NCBI GenBank assembly: GCA_013399015.1
Contig: VWZX01010409.1
Coordinates: 1 to 64,000 of the forward strand
Reading direction: 5' to 3'
From: Galbula dea
Taxonomy: Eukaryota; Chordata; Aves; Piciformes; Galbulidae
Length of the DNA: 64,000 bases
The position numbers and the translations under genes were made by a program. Under the pieces are notes generated by a model. That model was not told where the DNA came from and did no database searches. It was given only the letters and a program-made list of their open reading frames with translations. Below, in pieces: positions 1 to 12,600 of the stretch; position 1 is the first letter of the stretch, and every line of letters starts with the position of its first letter.

Positions 1-189
1 GGTGCAGCATTAGGGGCTGGGCCCAGAGGGTCCTCTTTTCCCCGGGGGTCGGCAGCACCTTCCCCAGACTTTCCTCCTTGCTGGTTGCCCTTGGTGAGCT
101 GCCCAGCACTATGGCTGCGTGCTTGAGGCCTCGCTGGCCCCACAGGCTGGCAATTTCACATCTACTCCCAGGTCCGGGGCTCTCTATCT
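1..189. other. Upstream intergenic or neighbouring-gene sequence
   Basis: GC-rich sequence upstream of the RNF123 promoter. In mammals the neighbours here are MST1 and APEH, but I cannot recognise an exon of either in these 189 bases. Confidence 0.3.
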
Positions 190-640
190 ATACCTCAAGA
201 GTGTGACCGTGCCCGACCCGGGCTGAGCACCCGATATATTTGGTTTGGGGGTGCTGCCACGTCTAGGTGCCACAGAGAGCCGCGCTTTTGCTGACTGAAG
301 ACAGAGCAGCTCTCCCAGCGGTACGAGGCCCTGTTTAGCTGTCTTACGCTCGTCTCCCGGCAACGCAGGCCGCGCCCGCCCGGCATGGCCCTCGCGGCTA
401 ACCGTAGCACGGCGGCAGTGGCGGCGCGGCAGGGTCGGTGGTGAGTGTGGCGGTCGCCGGGCCTGGGTTCTCTCGGTCTACCCCGTATGCAGCCTCGGCA
501 CTACTGAGTTCCCGCCGGCCCCGGCCTGGGGACACACCTTGCCGCCGCGGGGTCTGAAGGCCGGGTAGAGGAGTGGTTCGGTGCTGCGGCCCGTATCGAG
601 CGGTGTCGTCCGGTTCTGTGGGGGCGAGTCGCCTGTTTTG
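190..640 (+). promoter_or_regulatory. RNF123: CpG-rich probable RNF123 promoter and non-coding exon 1
   Basis: CpG dinucleotides cluster around 200-640, unlike the CpG-poor sequence downstream, as expected for a housekeeping promoter. A strong donor (GGTG then GTGAGT) at 440/441 would end a non-coding first exon joined to exon 2 at about 2843. The transcription start is not defined by the sequence and there is no obvious TATA box. A roughly 100 bp segment at 231-333 is repeated at 902-1000. Confidence 0.5.
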
Positions 641-2842
641 GAGGTGCTTCCGCGGGTGAGAGGGCTTTCTGGGCTTTGGCGTTGTGGGCAGGTGTTGGGG
701 TGCCTCCGGCTTTGGGGAAGGTTTTGGACATAGAGGGTGCCGCCGACTTGAGGAGGCTGCAGGGAGTGGTGCCCGGTTTAGGGGTGTCTCTGGGCTTGGG
801 GGTGTCTCTGGGCTTGGGGCATGCCTCCAGCTTCGGGGGTCTTGCCGGCTGTGGGTTGTGCCAAGTTTTAGCATCGCTTTCCTGCGTTTGGGCAGTGTTG
901 CCCGATATGTCTGGTTTGGGGGTGCTGCCACGTCGGGGTGCCACAGAGAGCCACGTTTGTGCTGAAGGCAGAGCAGCTCTCCCAGCGGTGCTGGGGCCTG
1001 TGCCTCTTGGCTTCATCCCTGCCGCCCCGGCGAGAGCGGGAGGGCTTGCTCGGCAGCTGCCGGACAAAGCTGTGTTTGCTGGCCCGGCTTCTCGACCTCC
1101 TTGCCTGCTTCCAGACAGCTCAGTTTAAGATCTGGCTTCCCCCGTTATGTTTATTCAGCCTTTCTGCTGGCAACTGCTTGCTCTTGCCCAGAGAAGGGAG
1201 TTTAACCCGTGGCCAGGCTCAGAACTGGATCTTGGCCAGAGCTGCTGGGGCTACTCTTGTGAACGGCACATGGAAGAAGTGAAGGAGCAGATGTGTGTCC
1301 CCCTGCTCTGCCCTTTCTCTGACCTATCGAAAGCGGCATCTGCTCCAACCAAAAAAAACCCCAACCGAACCCTGGGACTGTAGCAGTGCCAGCAATGCAT
1401 CTAGTATGGTGCTGGTGCACCATGCTGCACTCCTTTGCCTGGGCATTCAGGCTGTTTCGGCAGCCCTGATACCAGGCTGGCAGCCCTGGGAAAGAGCTAG
1501 GGGCACTCCCCACCAGCCTCGAGTGTTTTAACTTGTCCTGAGAAAAGTGAAATCATGTCTGTCACCTGTAGAGTACTTTTAGGATAGTACACATTGTGTT
1601 GTCTGCTCTGCTTTGGTAGTAAGTGATGTGTTTCTGTTTATAGTTTAATTGTTTTGTTTCTTGTTTTGAGTCTTCAGTGTAGATTGTGCAGGGCCATTGA
1701 TCCAGGCTGTTTTTGCTTTGTTCCTGTGGTTTTGCTCAGCAGTCCTGCAGGAAGGATGCCAGGCAGTGCTGCTCCCCTGCTGGATGCTGGGGTGGCCCTG
1801 AGGAAGGGGGCTTTAGGAAATCCTTTCCTGAGTCTAGCTGAAGCTCAACTGATCTTCTGCCAGTGGAGTTGCTGTGGCACTGATGTCACTTAGCAAGTTC
1901 ATTAGCTTTTCTTGGGTTTACCTGAGTTTCTACTCTGTATGAGATTGCTGGCAAGCATTTGATTCCCACAGCCTTTGCTCTCCTGTTGCATCTTCCTGTT
2001 GCACTGTGTGTCACAAAGCAGTTTGCAGGTGGCTGCAAGAGAGACTTCCAGTGGTGGTCAGCTGTCAGGCAGTCAGAAACAGGAGAGGGGTGTAAGCTAA
2101 TATTTTGAAGCTGGATGGAACTAGCAACTTGAATTTATTCTTTTTGTCCTAGCACATGTCAGATCAGCTCTGATAGCATTGTTTGTGTTCTAGTGATGCC
2201 AGGAAGGGTCACGTATCCTCAGTCTCGTGATAGGTCTTCACTTGTAAACAGTTCTGCATGCTCCTACCTGCATCTACTTTTGTCCCTGTAAAATTGACAG
2301 TTGTGTCTTTTGCTGTGTAGTCAGTTATATTCTGTTGTAGTCCAGTTCATCTGTATTTGCTTCATTCCTTCTCCATCTGTCTCTGATTTGGATAGCAGAA
2401 TAATCTAATGAACTGACAAAAGATTAACCAGGTGCATATTCCTCTTTTAAAGAGTACATTATGGGAGAGAAAGGCAGAAGTGTCTCATCAAGATGTGGAT
2501 AGAAATGCAAAGCAGTTGCCAGTTTTGGTGATGTTCAGCAGTTGTTGTAGCTGTAACCTTGTGCTGGCTCAGTGCTTCTGGCTCAGACTCGGTGTCAAGG
2601 TTGCCTGTGTTTCTGGCTTGGCGCTGCCTGTGCCTTTGGTTGGAGTGGGGTCTGTGTAGCTGTCTGGAGTGTGGCTTAATGCCTTGACTACTTCAGGAAG
2701 ATTTTGAGCTGTTGGAGAGGTGCAACTGAGAGGAAGGTTGGCAGTTAACTGGCTTTGAGCTCTGGTGTGATGCTATTAGTGAAAGGATTCTGGCTACTTT
2801 TTTGTGATTTTTGTTTTCTTTTGTCTTATCCCTGTTGTTCAG
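441..2842 (+). other. RNF123: RNF123 intron 1
   Basis: This 2.4 kb intron lies between the probable non-coding exon 1 and the start-codon exon. Its 3' end has a good pyrimidine tract at 2805-2840. An alternative acceptor AG lies five bases downstream at 2846-2847. It holds an 18 bp unit repeated twice (782-817) and the second copy of the promoter-region duplication (902-1000). I see no other gene. Confidence 0.5.
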
Positions 2843-2955
2843 TGCAGGTACATCAACCTCCAGGAAAGGGAGAAGTCCAAAGGCAGCATCCTTCCCAGCA
2901 AGTTTTATTCTAGGTGTCTGTCTTATGTCCACACTGGGAGTGGTGCCTGTGAAGA

Positions 2956-5900
2956 ATGACGTCGAGAGGTGCTGGCACTACTTTCTCCAGGAAGAACTAC
3001 AGGCTGAGCACTGAGCCAGAGAAGTCCAAGGTCACAGGTATGGGCCCCTTGCCTCACTTGAGATCAGCTGCCTTCCAGTTGCACTTACCTTGCTGATGTG
3101 AGATGTGGTGGGGCTGAAACTAAGTAAATCCCTGAACTGAGGTGAAATTTTGGGAGAGACCTTCCTGTAGCAGTAAGGATACCAGAAGCTCATGCCCTTT
3201 CTTCAGTGCATCGGCCTGCCTTGTAAGGCTGGAGAGTGTTGTGTTGCCTGCCTTTGTCCCATCTAATTCAGGGAGTTCCCCTCCCAGGATAAACAACCTG
3301 TCAAGATCTCAGATGAATCCTTTTCTGGGAAATTTTGGTACCTGCTAGGCAGTCTATGAGACCACAGATCTGGCATGTGAGGGCACTGTTGTACTCAGAA
3401 ATAAAGCCTGCTGCATCAGTGTGATACTGGGGATTGTTTTGCAGAATGAAAGCTAACGTGGGGCATACATCATTAAAGAGGGCTGTGGGTTAGACAAGAT
3501 GATCTGCATCTGCAAGCCTTTCTGTCTCAACATCTCCTAGTGCAGTTGAGAGGTGTAGGTACTTAAAAGGTTTCAGGTATGAACAGGACATCAGGAATTG
3601 CAGTAGTGATGTGATTTTTGGTGGGGTTCTTTGGAAATGAAATTGAATTCCCACCTCCAGCTTTTGAAGTTACTTTATCTGGAGGTAGTACAGCAGGATT
3701 CCTGAGGATGTAGTTCCCCCTGTGGGGACCCATTTACAGCCTTCTGTTTGCTGTTGGAGAGCAGCTCAAACTGGAAAGAAGAGCCCTTGTTGTGGAGATG
3801 CTAATGAAGACACTGAAACAACGAATGACTTCTTGAAGCTGCATTTTCCACTGCAAACGTGAACATCATTTTCTCATGGTTACCAGTTTGTTGCTTGTAC
3901 ATGAAATTAATGTTTTGAGTTTACCTCCTGGCTCCCTAAGCTTATTTTCCCTTCTGTTTTTCACAAGGGATTGTGAACAGCAGGCTGCTGAATGATTATC
4001 TGCATCGTGTCTTTACCAACGCTGATGGGAACCAGCCTGCAGCTGCTTACAGGTATCAGACTTCTCATTCACTAAATGGCAAGTGATCCAGCACTGCACT
4101 GAAAGGAAAGATCTTTTAGTGCCACACAGTGATCTTGGTTAAAAGCACAGCAGCACCATGTTATAAAAGTGACTCTTAGGTGTTGTCCTGTAGAGGCTTT
4201 TTCAAACTGCAGGGCTTGCTAGGAAAGAGTTTTCAGAACTTTTTGCATGAAAAACCTCATACACATCATATACTCATCTCATTTCTGAAATAAATAGGCA
4301 AGGAGGCATTCACCTTATTGTTCCTGTTCCCTCTGTACTTGTAAGGAAGTGCAAAATGAACAGGTTTTAGGGACAGGAGTGTAAAATAGGTTGTAAGTGT
4401 CCTGTAAACTAAAGGCAGGTCTGTTACTGCTCTACAGGATACCATGCATTTCTCAGGCTGTGGAACTGTTGGCTCTTTCATTACTAGGCAACACCAAAGG
4501 AAAAGAAAGACAAAATTCCTGTTTAAAGCCTGATTTCTTGTTGTTTTCAGTCCACCTTCACCTTGTAGCCCAGAAACTTGTAGCTTTGGATGAGACAAAC
4601 TTCCCTTGCATTTAGCTTTTTTGCCAGAGGCAAGTCAGACAGGTTCAGGGCAGGTATGAGTGTGGTAGAGCAAGGCAGGAGTGTAGCTTCTGCTGGTTGG
4701 TGGTGCTGCAGAGTGGCTGGGGTCACATTCCACATGCTATACTTAGTACTGCCAGCTCAAATGTGAGCTCAGAGCTCACAGTGCTAAAAATAGCTCTGGG
4801 CCCTTTCTGCTCTTGGTGAGCTAGGGTTATGGTGGGGGGGGAGGCAAAGTGGGTCATGTTACTTTGCCACAAGCTCTCCTGCCAGCATGCCTTGGAATAT
4901 TCCATCTGCCCAAGTATTTTGGTTTTCAGTTTTTCTAATTTCTGTGCCTGGTGATTAAGGACTTGAAAGCACAGAACTGATAGTTTGTTGGACTGATCTC
5001 TCTCTCTTTTTTCCTGCCTTTCACCCTTTTCCCTGGACTTGGCTGTTGGGGAAAGCCCAGTAGCAGTCAAATAGGTCTTGAAAATAACATTTGCCATATA
5101 AGAGCAACTTTTATGGTATGATATCTTGTCTTTGGAGGCCTAAATTCCTGATAGAGAAGCTCATTGCAGACATTTCTCTGGCTATCTTGTGCTCTTTTAA
5201 CTTCCTTCTAGAACTCCTCCTCCATGCTAGCTGCTGCTGAAGCTGCTTTGCTGAAACCACCCTCTCATGCCAACCCAAAACTGATTCTTTGCTTCTACTT
5301 CTGTGCATTTTACCTCTCACCACAGTTTTAGGGAAACCCTTAGTCCTGGAGAAGTTATTTCACAGATGACTTTGGAAATGAGAAGCAGGGATGAGGACAG
5401 CTAGTGACTTAAAGTAAAATGAGGTCCTGCTGGGGTTCCTTAAAGACCTACAACAGGACTGGGAGACTGGAAAGGGAGAAAGCATGAGGTGGGAAGGTTT
5501 GCTGCTGTTACAAAGCTATTTAGAGCAATGTAAGGGTAAGGTGGCTGTGCTGGTGACTGGATAGTGAAATGGTCTATGAAACTCATTGTAGGGAAATGCA
5601 AAGTTGAAAGTGGAACAGCTTCAACATTGTACCTAAAATGATGGGTCCTGGGCAGATTTTTACTGTGTAGGAATGAGACTGGGTTGGGAATACTAAGTCA
5701 GGAAAAGAAAGTAGGAAGTTAGGAATTGTTAGGAAAAAGATATAGGATAAAGGAAGTCATTATGTCACTGAATAAATGTGTGTTTTACCCTCATCTCAAG
5801 TGTCATGGTTCTGGTCTCATCAACTCCAAAAGGGTATTTTAGAGCTGTGGAGGTTTTGAGGAAGGGTAAGAGCAAGTCAGATGTCTGGAATGGCTCTTGT

Positions 5901-6613
5901 ACAAGGGACAGCTAAGTAAACTAGCCTTTTAAAGAGAGAACTAGGGGAGGGCAGTATGAGAAAGTTCCATAAAGTAGTGGCCCACAGGGAGATTCATGAG
6001 AATCTTCTCAGTATGAAAACAAAGTGGTTTTGGCTGTTGTCAGAGAGGGATGCTGGGCTAGCCTGGCCTTTGTCTGGTCTGATACTGCTGCTGGTGTGGT
6101 CTTCTCTCTGCTTTTGTATTGTAAAATACTTGGGTTGGGGAAAAGAATCCTGACTTATGCCACATTTGTATGGTGCTGACTGCAGCAAAGTCATGGTCCA
6201 CAGTTAATGGTACTACAGCTGATTTCTTACTGCCACTGTCCTGCAGTACAGTTTTCTTACTGCCACAAAATACTTCTGAGGAGACTGAAGACTTTAGGAT
6301 CATTTGTTAATGACTTTGTTTGTTCATGCTCTATTTAGTCCTTGATTCATTCATTGCACCAACATGCTGGGCAGCAAACTCCTCAGATTCAGGACAAGAA
6401 ACACAGGTTGACAGAACTTCCCAGTTCATGTCTCATGGCACAGGACTGTGCAGACACATGTATCTTGGCTGCAAGTCTTTCAAACTTGGAGCCAGGGTTT
6501 TCTGAAGACCTCCTGTGCATGTTTATTCCCTAGAAAACACCTGACCTTTCAGAACCTACAGGAGCACCTTGACCGGTTGCTAGCAGAGGAGAATGGCTCT
6601 GAAGACAGCCGAG
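2956..6613 (+). CDS. RNF123: RNF123 exons 2-4: N-terminal segment, residues 1-83
   Basis: These three exons encode the short N-terminal region ahead of the SPRY domain. It begins MTSRGAG and contains [23 protein letters not shown] and [14 protein letters not shown], all recognisable against the mammalian protein. Exon 2 starts in the 5' UTR, with its acceptor at 2842 or 2847, so exon 1 is entirely non-coding. The acidic stretch after residue 75 is poorly conserved. Confidence 0.93.
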
Positions 6614-9600
6614 GTAGGAGACACTGAGCACCTGTCCAATTTGTGCTTCTGCTTGTGTTACTTAACTGGGGGGACAAGTTGTATCATGAAAGGCAGTTCC
6701 CTGAGTGAGCATTGTTCTGCCCTCCCTGTGCTCTTAATTTCTTAAACCTTTAAACCCTCTCAGGGAAGGGTTCATCAGCCAGCCCTGGAGCAGGTCTGCT
6801 TGCAGATGAAAGAGACATATTTTCAGGTGAAAATGCCTGAAAAAGCAGGTTTGGGGCAAATGGTGATGGTATTTCCCTGATGATGATGATGATATACAGA
6901 GCTATTGCTGTGACCAGCAGTGTGCAGTGCTGTCCTCAGTGGGAAATGCAAAGTCTTGTTCATGATTTTTACATATTGGTCTCTGCTGCAGGTATTCAGT
7001 TTGGGCCTCAGGCTGCTGCCTGTATTCTCCCTAGCATCTGTTTCCCTGAGGGAGTCAGGATGTGGCAGGATACAACCTGGATCCTCCCCTAAAAAGAAAA
7101 AAAGATTCTTGCTGCCTGCAGTTGAAGTGTGATATGTAGGCCAAATATTTGGCTCAGAGTTTAATTCAGTCTTTGAATGTTGCCAAAATAAAATGATCAG
7201 GAGATGTGGAAAACATAACATATGACTTGAATGCTGCATGGCTGAGGCCTTGTGTGTTGCTGTGGAACCTTCCTTTTAAATCTCAGTGGTGTCTCCTTTC
7301 CTGAGGTTCTCGTGCTCTAACGTGGGTAACTGTTTTAGTCTTCCTCCACTGTAGCAGAATCCAGGTGCTGTTGTCTAGCTGGAGACACTGCTCAGGTGTC
7401 CCATGAAATCCTGCACAACTTTCCCTAACAGGTTTTCTGCAACTCTTGTTTCAGATCAGGTAGCAGAGGGTCGCCTTGGTCCCTCCACTGTGGTGCTGGA
7501 CCACACCAGTGGTTTTGAGGGGCTCCTGCTGGTTGATGATGACTTACTTGGGGTGAGTGTGCTGTTGGGTGCAGTAAAAAATGATCTTGTGGGACTAGAG
7601 GCATTTTGGGCTTCTTGGTTTATTCTTCATAACAGATCCCTGACACCAGCTTTGTAGCATGTTGTAAACAGAGTCTACTCAGGACATTGCAGGATCCTGA
7701 AGGGAGTGAGCTCTGCTGGGAACAGATCTAGCAGCACCCCTAGGTCTCAGGAAGGGCTGAGTGGAGCTGTGAGGAAGTGAAAGGATTAGCCTGGTCCAGG
7801 GACTCACTGAAGAGCTTGGCTAAGCAGAGGAAAGGCCAGCAGCCAGCTTTCCTGTCCCTCCCTCCAGCAGACTGCCTTTTCCTTCCTTCCTTCTGGTTTT
7901 CTCTAGTGGTGGCGGGAGGCTGAAGCTGAGGCTTTCCTTTCTCCTTTGTTTCTGCTAGCTCCCTGCTTGCTCCTTAGCTGATGTTCCTCATGCAGAAAAT
8001 CAGCTGAAAGAATCCACTGGGATTTAATCCTTTCCTACTTCAGTAATTTCTGCACTCCTTTCACCTCTTCACTGAGCACACATATCCCATGCTCCTGTGC
8101 TTGTTCCCTCCTTAATCAATGTATCCTTTTCTACCTCTAGTGGAGGAGGTATGTCTCCCCTTTCTCATTAACCACCTCCTGTAGCTTACCTTGGCTGTAC
8201 TTAGAATTTACCCCTCATACTGGGTCGGACTGGCTTGCCTGTGAATTCCTTGTTGGTACCTCCAACTCTTCTTCATGGTCTGACCAGAGATTGAGAGAGT
8301 CAGAAGATAATAGGGTTCAGTTTCTGGGCAACATGTTACCTGCCAGCCCTGGACATCAATCTGTGCATCCTACATTATGGTTTTGTTCTAACTTGTCCAG
8401 GATTCAGATGTCTTTCCTATATTGTAGTCACTTTTTTGTATTCTTGTCACAATCCACTGGGAACCTGGCTGTCACCACATTACCCCTGTATTGCTGCTGT
8501 GCTGCATGCTTTACTGGCCTTTAACAAGTACAGATGAGCTGTGGGAAGGACCTGGATAGTTTCCCAGGGCCTATTGGCTCTGAATCCAGCTGCTGGGATG
8601 GGAGCATGTCCCATCTCTTCCCTATGCTGTGCTTGTGAATAGTTTTCCATCTTGCTTTGAGGGCTAGGAGGTAGGGAATGGATAGGTCTGAGCAAATCTA
8701 CCTTTTTGCCTGACTTTAACAAAATCTTTTGTTTGTTGGTCCAGGTGATTGGCCACAGTAACTTTGGGTCCATCAGGGCTACAACATGTGTGTATAAAGG
8801 TAAGGAGATATCCAGTGCTGCTTTGAGAAAAGGAATGTATGGAGAGTTACACAAGTGGTGAGCTCAGGAAATCTTGAGTATGTTCCAGACCCTGAGCCCC
8901 CTCTTCCCCAGTTCAACCACTGGCTTTCCCAGGAGGTCAGAAGGGTGGAGGATTGTGTGATGCCAGGGTTGAAGAGATGGGAGGGGAATGCTGGGACTCT
9001 CCTGAACCTCCTTTGTGTGCCACATTCTTTTTTGTGGGAGGAGTGTAAGGTTCTGCTTCTCTAACAGGGATTCACTGTGTAGCATCTCTTTCTCTTTCAG
9101 GGAAATGGATTTATGAGGTGCTCATCTCCTCCCAGGGACTAATGCAGATTGGCTGGTGTACTCTCAACTGCAGGTTTAATCAGGAGGTAGTGTAACTGCT
9201 GCACGTGGCACAGGGCTGCTTTATGTTCCACTGCTTTTCAGGTCAATGTGAAGCATTGTGTTGGTGCTGTGCTCCTGCCCTGCTGGCTCTTTGTGCCCAG
9301 GTCTGCTGTTTTAAACATCTTTACTAGACTGTCTGGTCTGTGTTCACAAAACTGTGCACAGTGCAAAGGCCTTGCATGCTGGGTGCACTGCTGGGGTCTT
9401 GCTGCATGTAGCCATTGCTTGGTGTTAGCTTTCAGCTGGTGTCTTCTCTGGAGAGTGTGTGGGTCTGCAGTGCTGGCAGCCTGCCTCTGGAGATGGCACC
9501 CAGCAGCTGGTGCCCAGGAAAGACAGACCCAGGCCAGCCCTTCTCAGGCACTGGATGGGATGTTTGATGCTGGGAGGGCATCTTAGCTGTGTTTTCATTG

Positions 9601-12600
9601 ACTTACCACTCTGTGACATGTGAGGAGGGAAGTGATGGGCATCCTGGGAGGCTGTTTTGACAGAAGTTGGAAACTTAGGGTGCCAGTTCTCTTATTCTGA
9701 CCCCAAAAATAATAAGGGAGTGATGTGTTTCCCTGCAACAAAGATCACAGGCTGCTGGATTCGCTCCTAGAGTGAGGACTTCTCCCAGGCAGAGCATTTG
9801 GCCTGTCAGCTGCTCTCCCTGTCTGCTGTCTCCCTTAAAGCCACTCTTGCCATGAGGGAGATCCTCTATGCTTGATTTGGTCTGAGTCTTTGCTCTCATC
9901 CTTTGGTGCAGGAGGGAGTTGGAGATACTCCAGATTCCTATGCCTATGATGGCAACAGGGTGCGCAAGTGGAATGTGACCACTACCAATTATGGCAAAGT
10001 GAGTAGCTGTCCTCCTAGGAATGGGGTGTAGAGGAAGGAGAAGAAAGCAGGAGGCTCCTTCTGTTAGCTGGATTCTGCTAGGCTTTGTGAAATGCCATCA
10101 ACTTCTTTTCCCTGCCTCAGTCTGCTTTTGGGGATGCTGTGTGCCAGCAATTTGGTACTTTAGGAGTGCTGGGCAGGCTATGTGGGTGCTTTGTTTATCA
10201 GCCCCAGCAGACTGATTCCCAGCATAGTGCTGGTGTCTGGAAGGCACTGGTTCTCTGTAGCATGTGAGATGATGATGCAGTGTTGGGATAAATATACATT
10301 TGATCCTGTACATGTTCCTAATTGGAAGCTGGGAAAGAAGATCCCAGTTGCTTGATTATATGCAGCTTCCAGAAGTGTCCAAAAATGCTCTATGAGCTGC
10401 TGTGAGAAAGAACATTCTTTTCTTCAACCCTGAATCACAAGGGATTGGTTGGGTTGCAGTCTTTCTTCTGATGTGGGAACACCCTGGATATATGTTTAAC
10501 CTTTTTCTCTCCCTTTACTGCAGTCTTGGGCAGCAGGAGACATTGTCAGTTGTCTGATAGACCTTGATGAGGGCACCATTGCTTTCTGCTTGTAAGTATC
10601 TTTGACTACTTCCCTGCTTTGTAGGTGCCTGGGTGTAACACAAAGATTTCTTTGCTGCTCAGCAGGATGCTGAGCCCTGTTTCTGCTCTCTCCCCTTTAA
10701 GCTCCCTGGTAGTCCCAGCCTTCACTTTTCTGCTTTTATGTTCAGAAACCATCTAAATGGGCTGTTCAGTCTCCTAAGGTGAGAGCATTTGGCAGAAAGA
10801 CATTCAAGCTACAAAGTCTGTGTAAAGTTTGGTAGGGTTTTGGAGGGGAGGGGATCTCCTGTGATGCTTAATACCGCAGTTGGCTGAGCCACACTGATTG
10901 CTTTTGTGGTCAGTGTTAGACCTTGCCTGTCCTAGATTCACAAGAGTCTGTGGAAAGGTTGATAAATCTCCAGCCTTCAGCTCTCATGCACAATGAACAG
11001 AGGTCAGCCTGAATAAGTATTGTTCCCTGGCCCTGCACTACAGCTGGTGACAAGTCAGGTGGAATTAAAAACTGTTAGATGCTTCATGCCACCTTTTCAC
11101 AAAGAGTAGTTTGAGAGCTTTGTCCTTCTGTTTCCACCAACATCAAATGAATGTGGCCAAAAGTGTCACCTGCCTTTAATATGTCCTGCTGGTTAGTTAT
11201 CTCATCAGGATTTAGATTGCCCTTGAAGCTGAGTGGATTCTGCATGTTGTGCAGACTGCTGTAGTGCCTTCCTGTGCTGTCATAGGAGAATTGGGAGTGC
11301 TGCTATGCTTCCCATGGCTGTTACTCAGCAAAGCTGTGATGTTTGCATGTGTGTTAGGTTAAGAGTGACAGGAGACATAGTTGACCAATGTGTCCGTGTT
11401 GGCCAGTTCCTGGGAGGGGAACAGAGATGCCTGGATTGCTCGGTTGACCTCAAACTCCTCCTACTGTGACTGAAATCTTGTGGGTTTTCCTTCTTTCAGG
11501 AATGGCATATCTCTGGGAACTGCTTTTGATAACATCACAAGGGGTGCTGGAATGGCTTACTTCCCTGCCATCAGCCTCTCCTTCAAAGAGTCTGTTGCTT
11601 TTAACTTCGGAAGCCGACCGCTTCGATATCCTTTAGGTGTGGGGAGAGGAGGTGTGAAGGGAGAAGAGCCTGTCCTGGGACTGTCTTTGGAGGCTGTAGG
11701 ATATACCTGACTCCAGTTCACTCTTTTCTGCTGGCAGTCTTGTGCAGAGCAGGGTCAAGGAGAAAAGAACCAGATGTCCTCTCAGCTGGAGCAGAACTGC
11801 AGGCTAGACAAACATCAGTGCTGGTCCCTGACACTTTCTGAAGTGAGATTTGCTTTTGGCTCTCAATCAGCAGCTACTGCTGCAGCTGAGGGCTGCCTGT
11901 TCCCAGGCACTTACATCCTACAAAGATCTCACTCTCCAGCTTTGGAAATCCTAGTGCTGCTGAGCTTCTTGGCCACTGGTCTTTTCAACCTGCCAGCTGT
12001 ATGGGGCCTCTGTCATGGTATTAACGTTGCCTGCTGCCTTCCTGTGTGAACACTGAAACCTACAGCCCATGTCAGAGCAGTCCTGGGTGTGCTTTTTGAC
12101 AGCTGTAGTGGAAGCTCCTGTTGGTTTTTCTGAGGAGAGCAGAAGTATGGTGTGAAATAACTTGCTGTTTGCAGTAGTGAGGAAGTGGGGATAAGAGCTT
12201 GTGGCTTTTCATCTATTTAGAAGGCACTGTGGTTTGAACTGTGACTGAGGCATACATAGGTATAAAGAAAAACAGAGACACAGTCTTTTCCTTGCACACA
12301 GAAACAAAAGAAGTCCTGAAAGGCTCAGATTGCATTTCACCTTAACCTTTGCCTACTTATCCAGTGGAAGGTTACCGTCCCTTGCAGGATCCTCCTGTTG
12401 CAGACCTGCTGAAGGCTCGCAAGCTGTTAGGCTACTTGAAGAACGTGATCCACATCGGGATAGATGTGACGGTAAGCTCAGGTCACTGGGTGGCTCTGTG
12501 GGACACCACTCGGAGAAATGGGGCTCTGCCCTTCTCAGCACATCCTGGCAGCAAAGATGTTTCCATACACCTGAGACTCTAAATGCTTGCATGCATTTGC

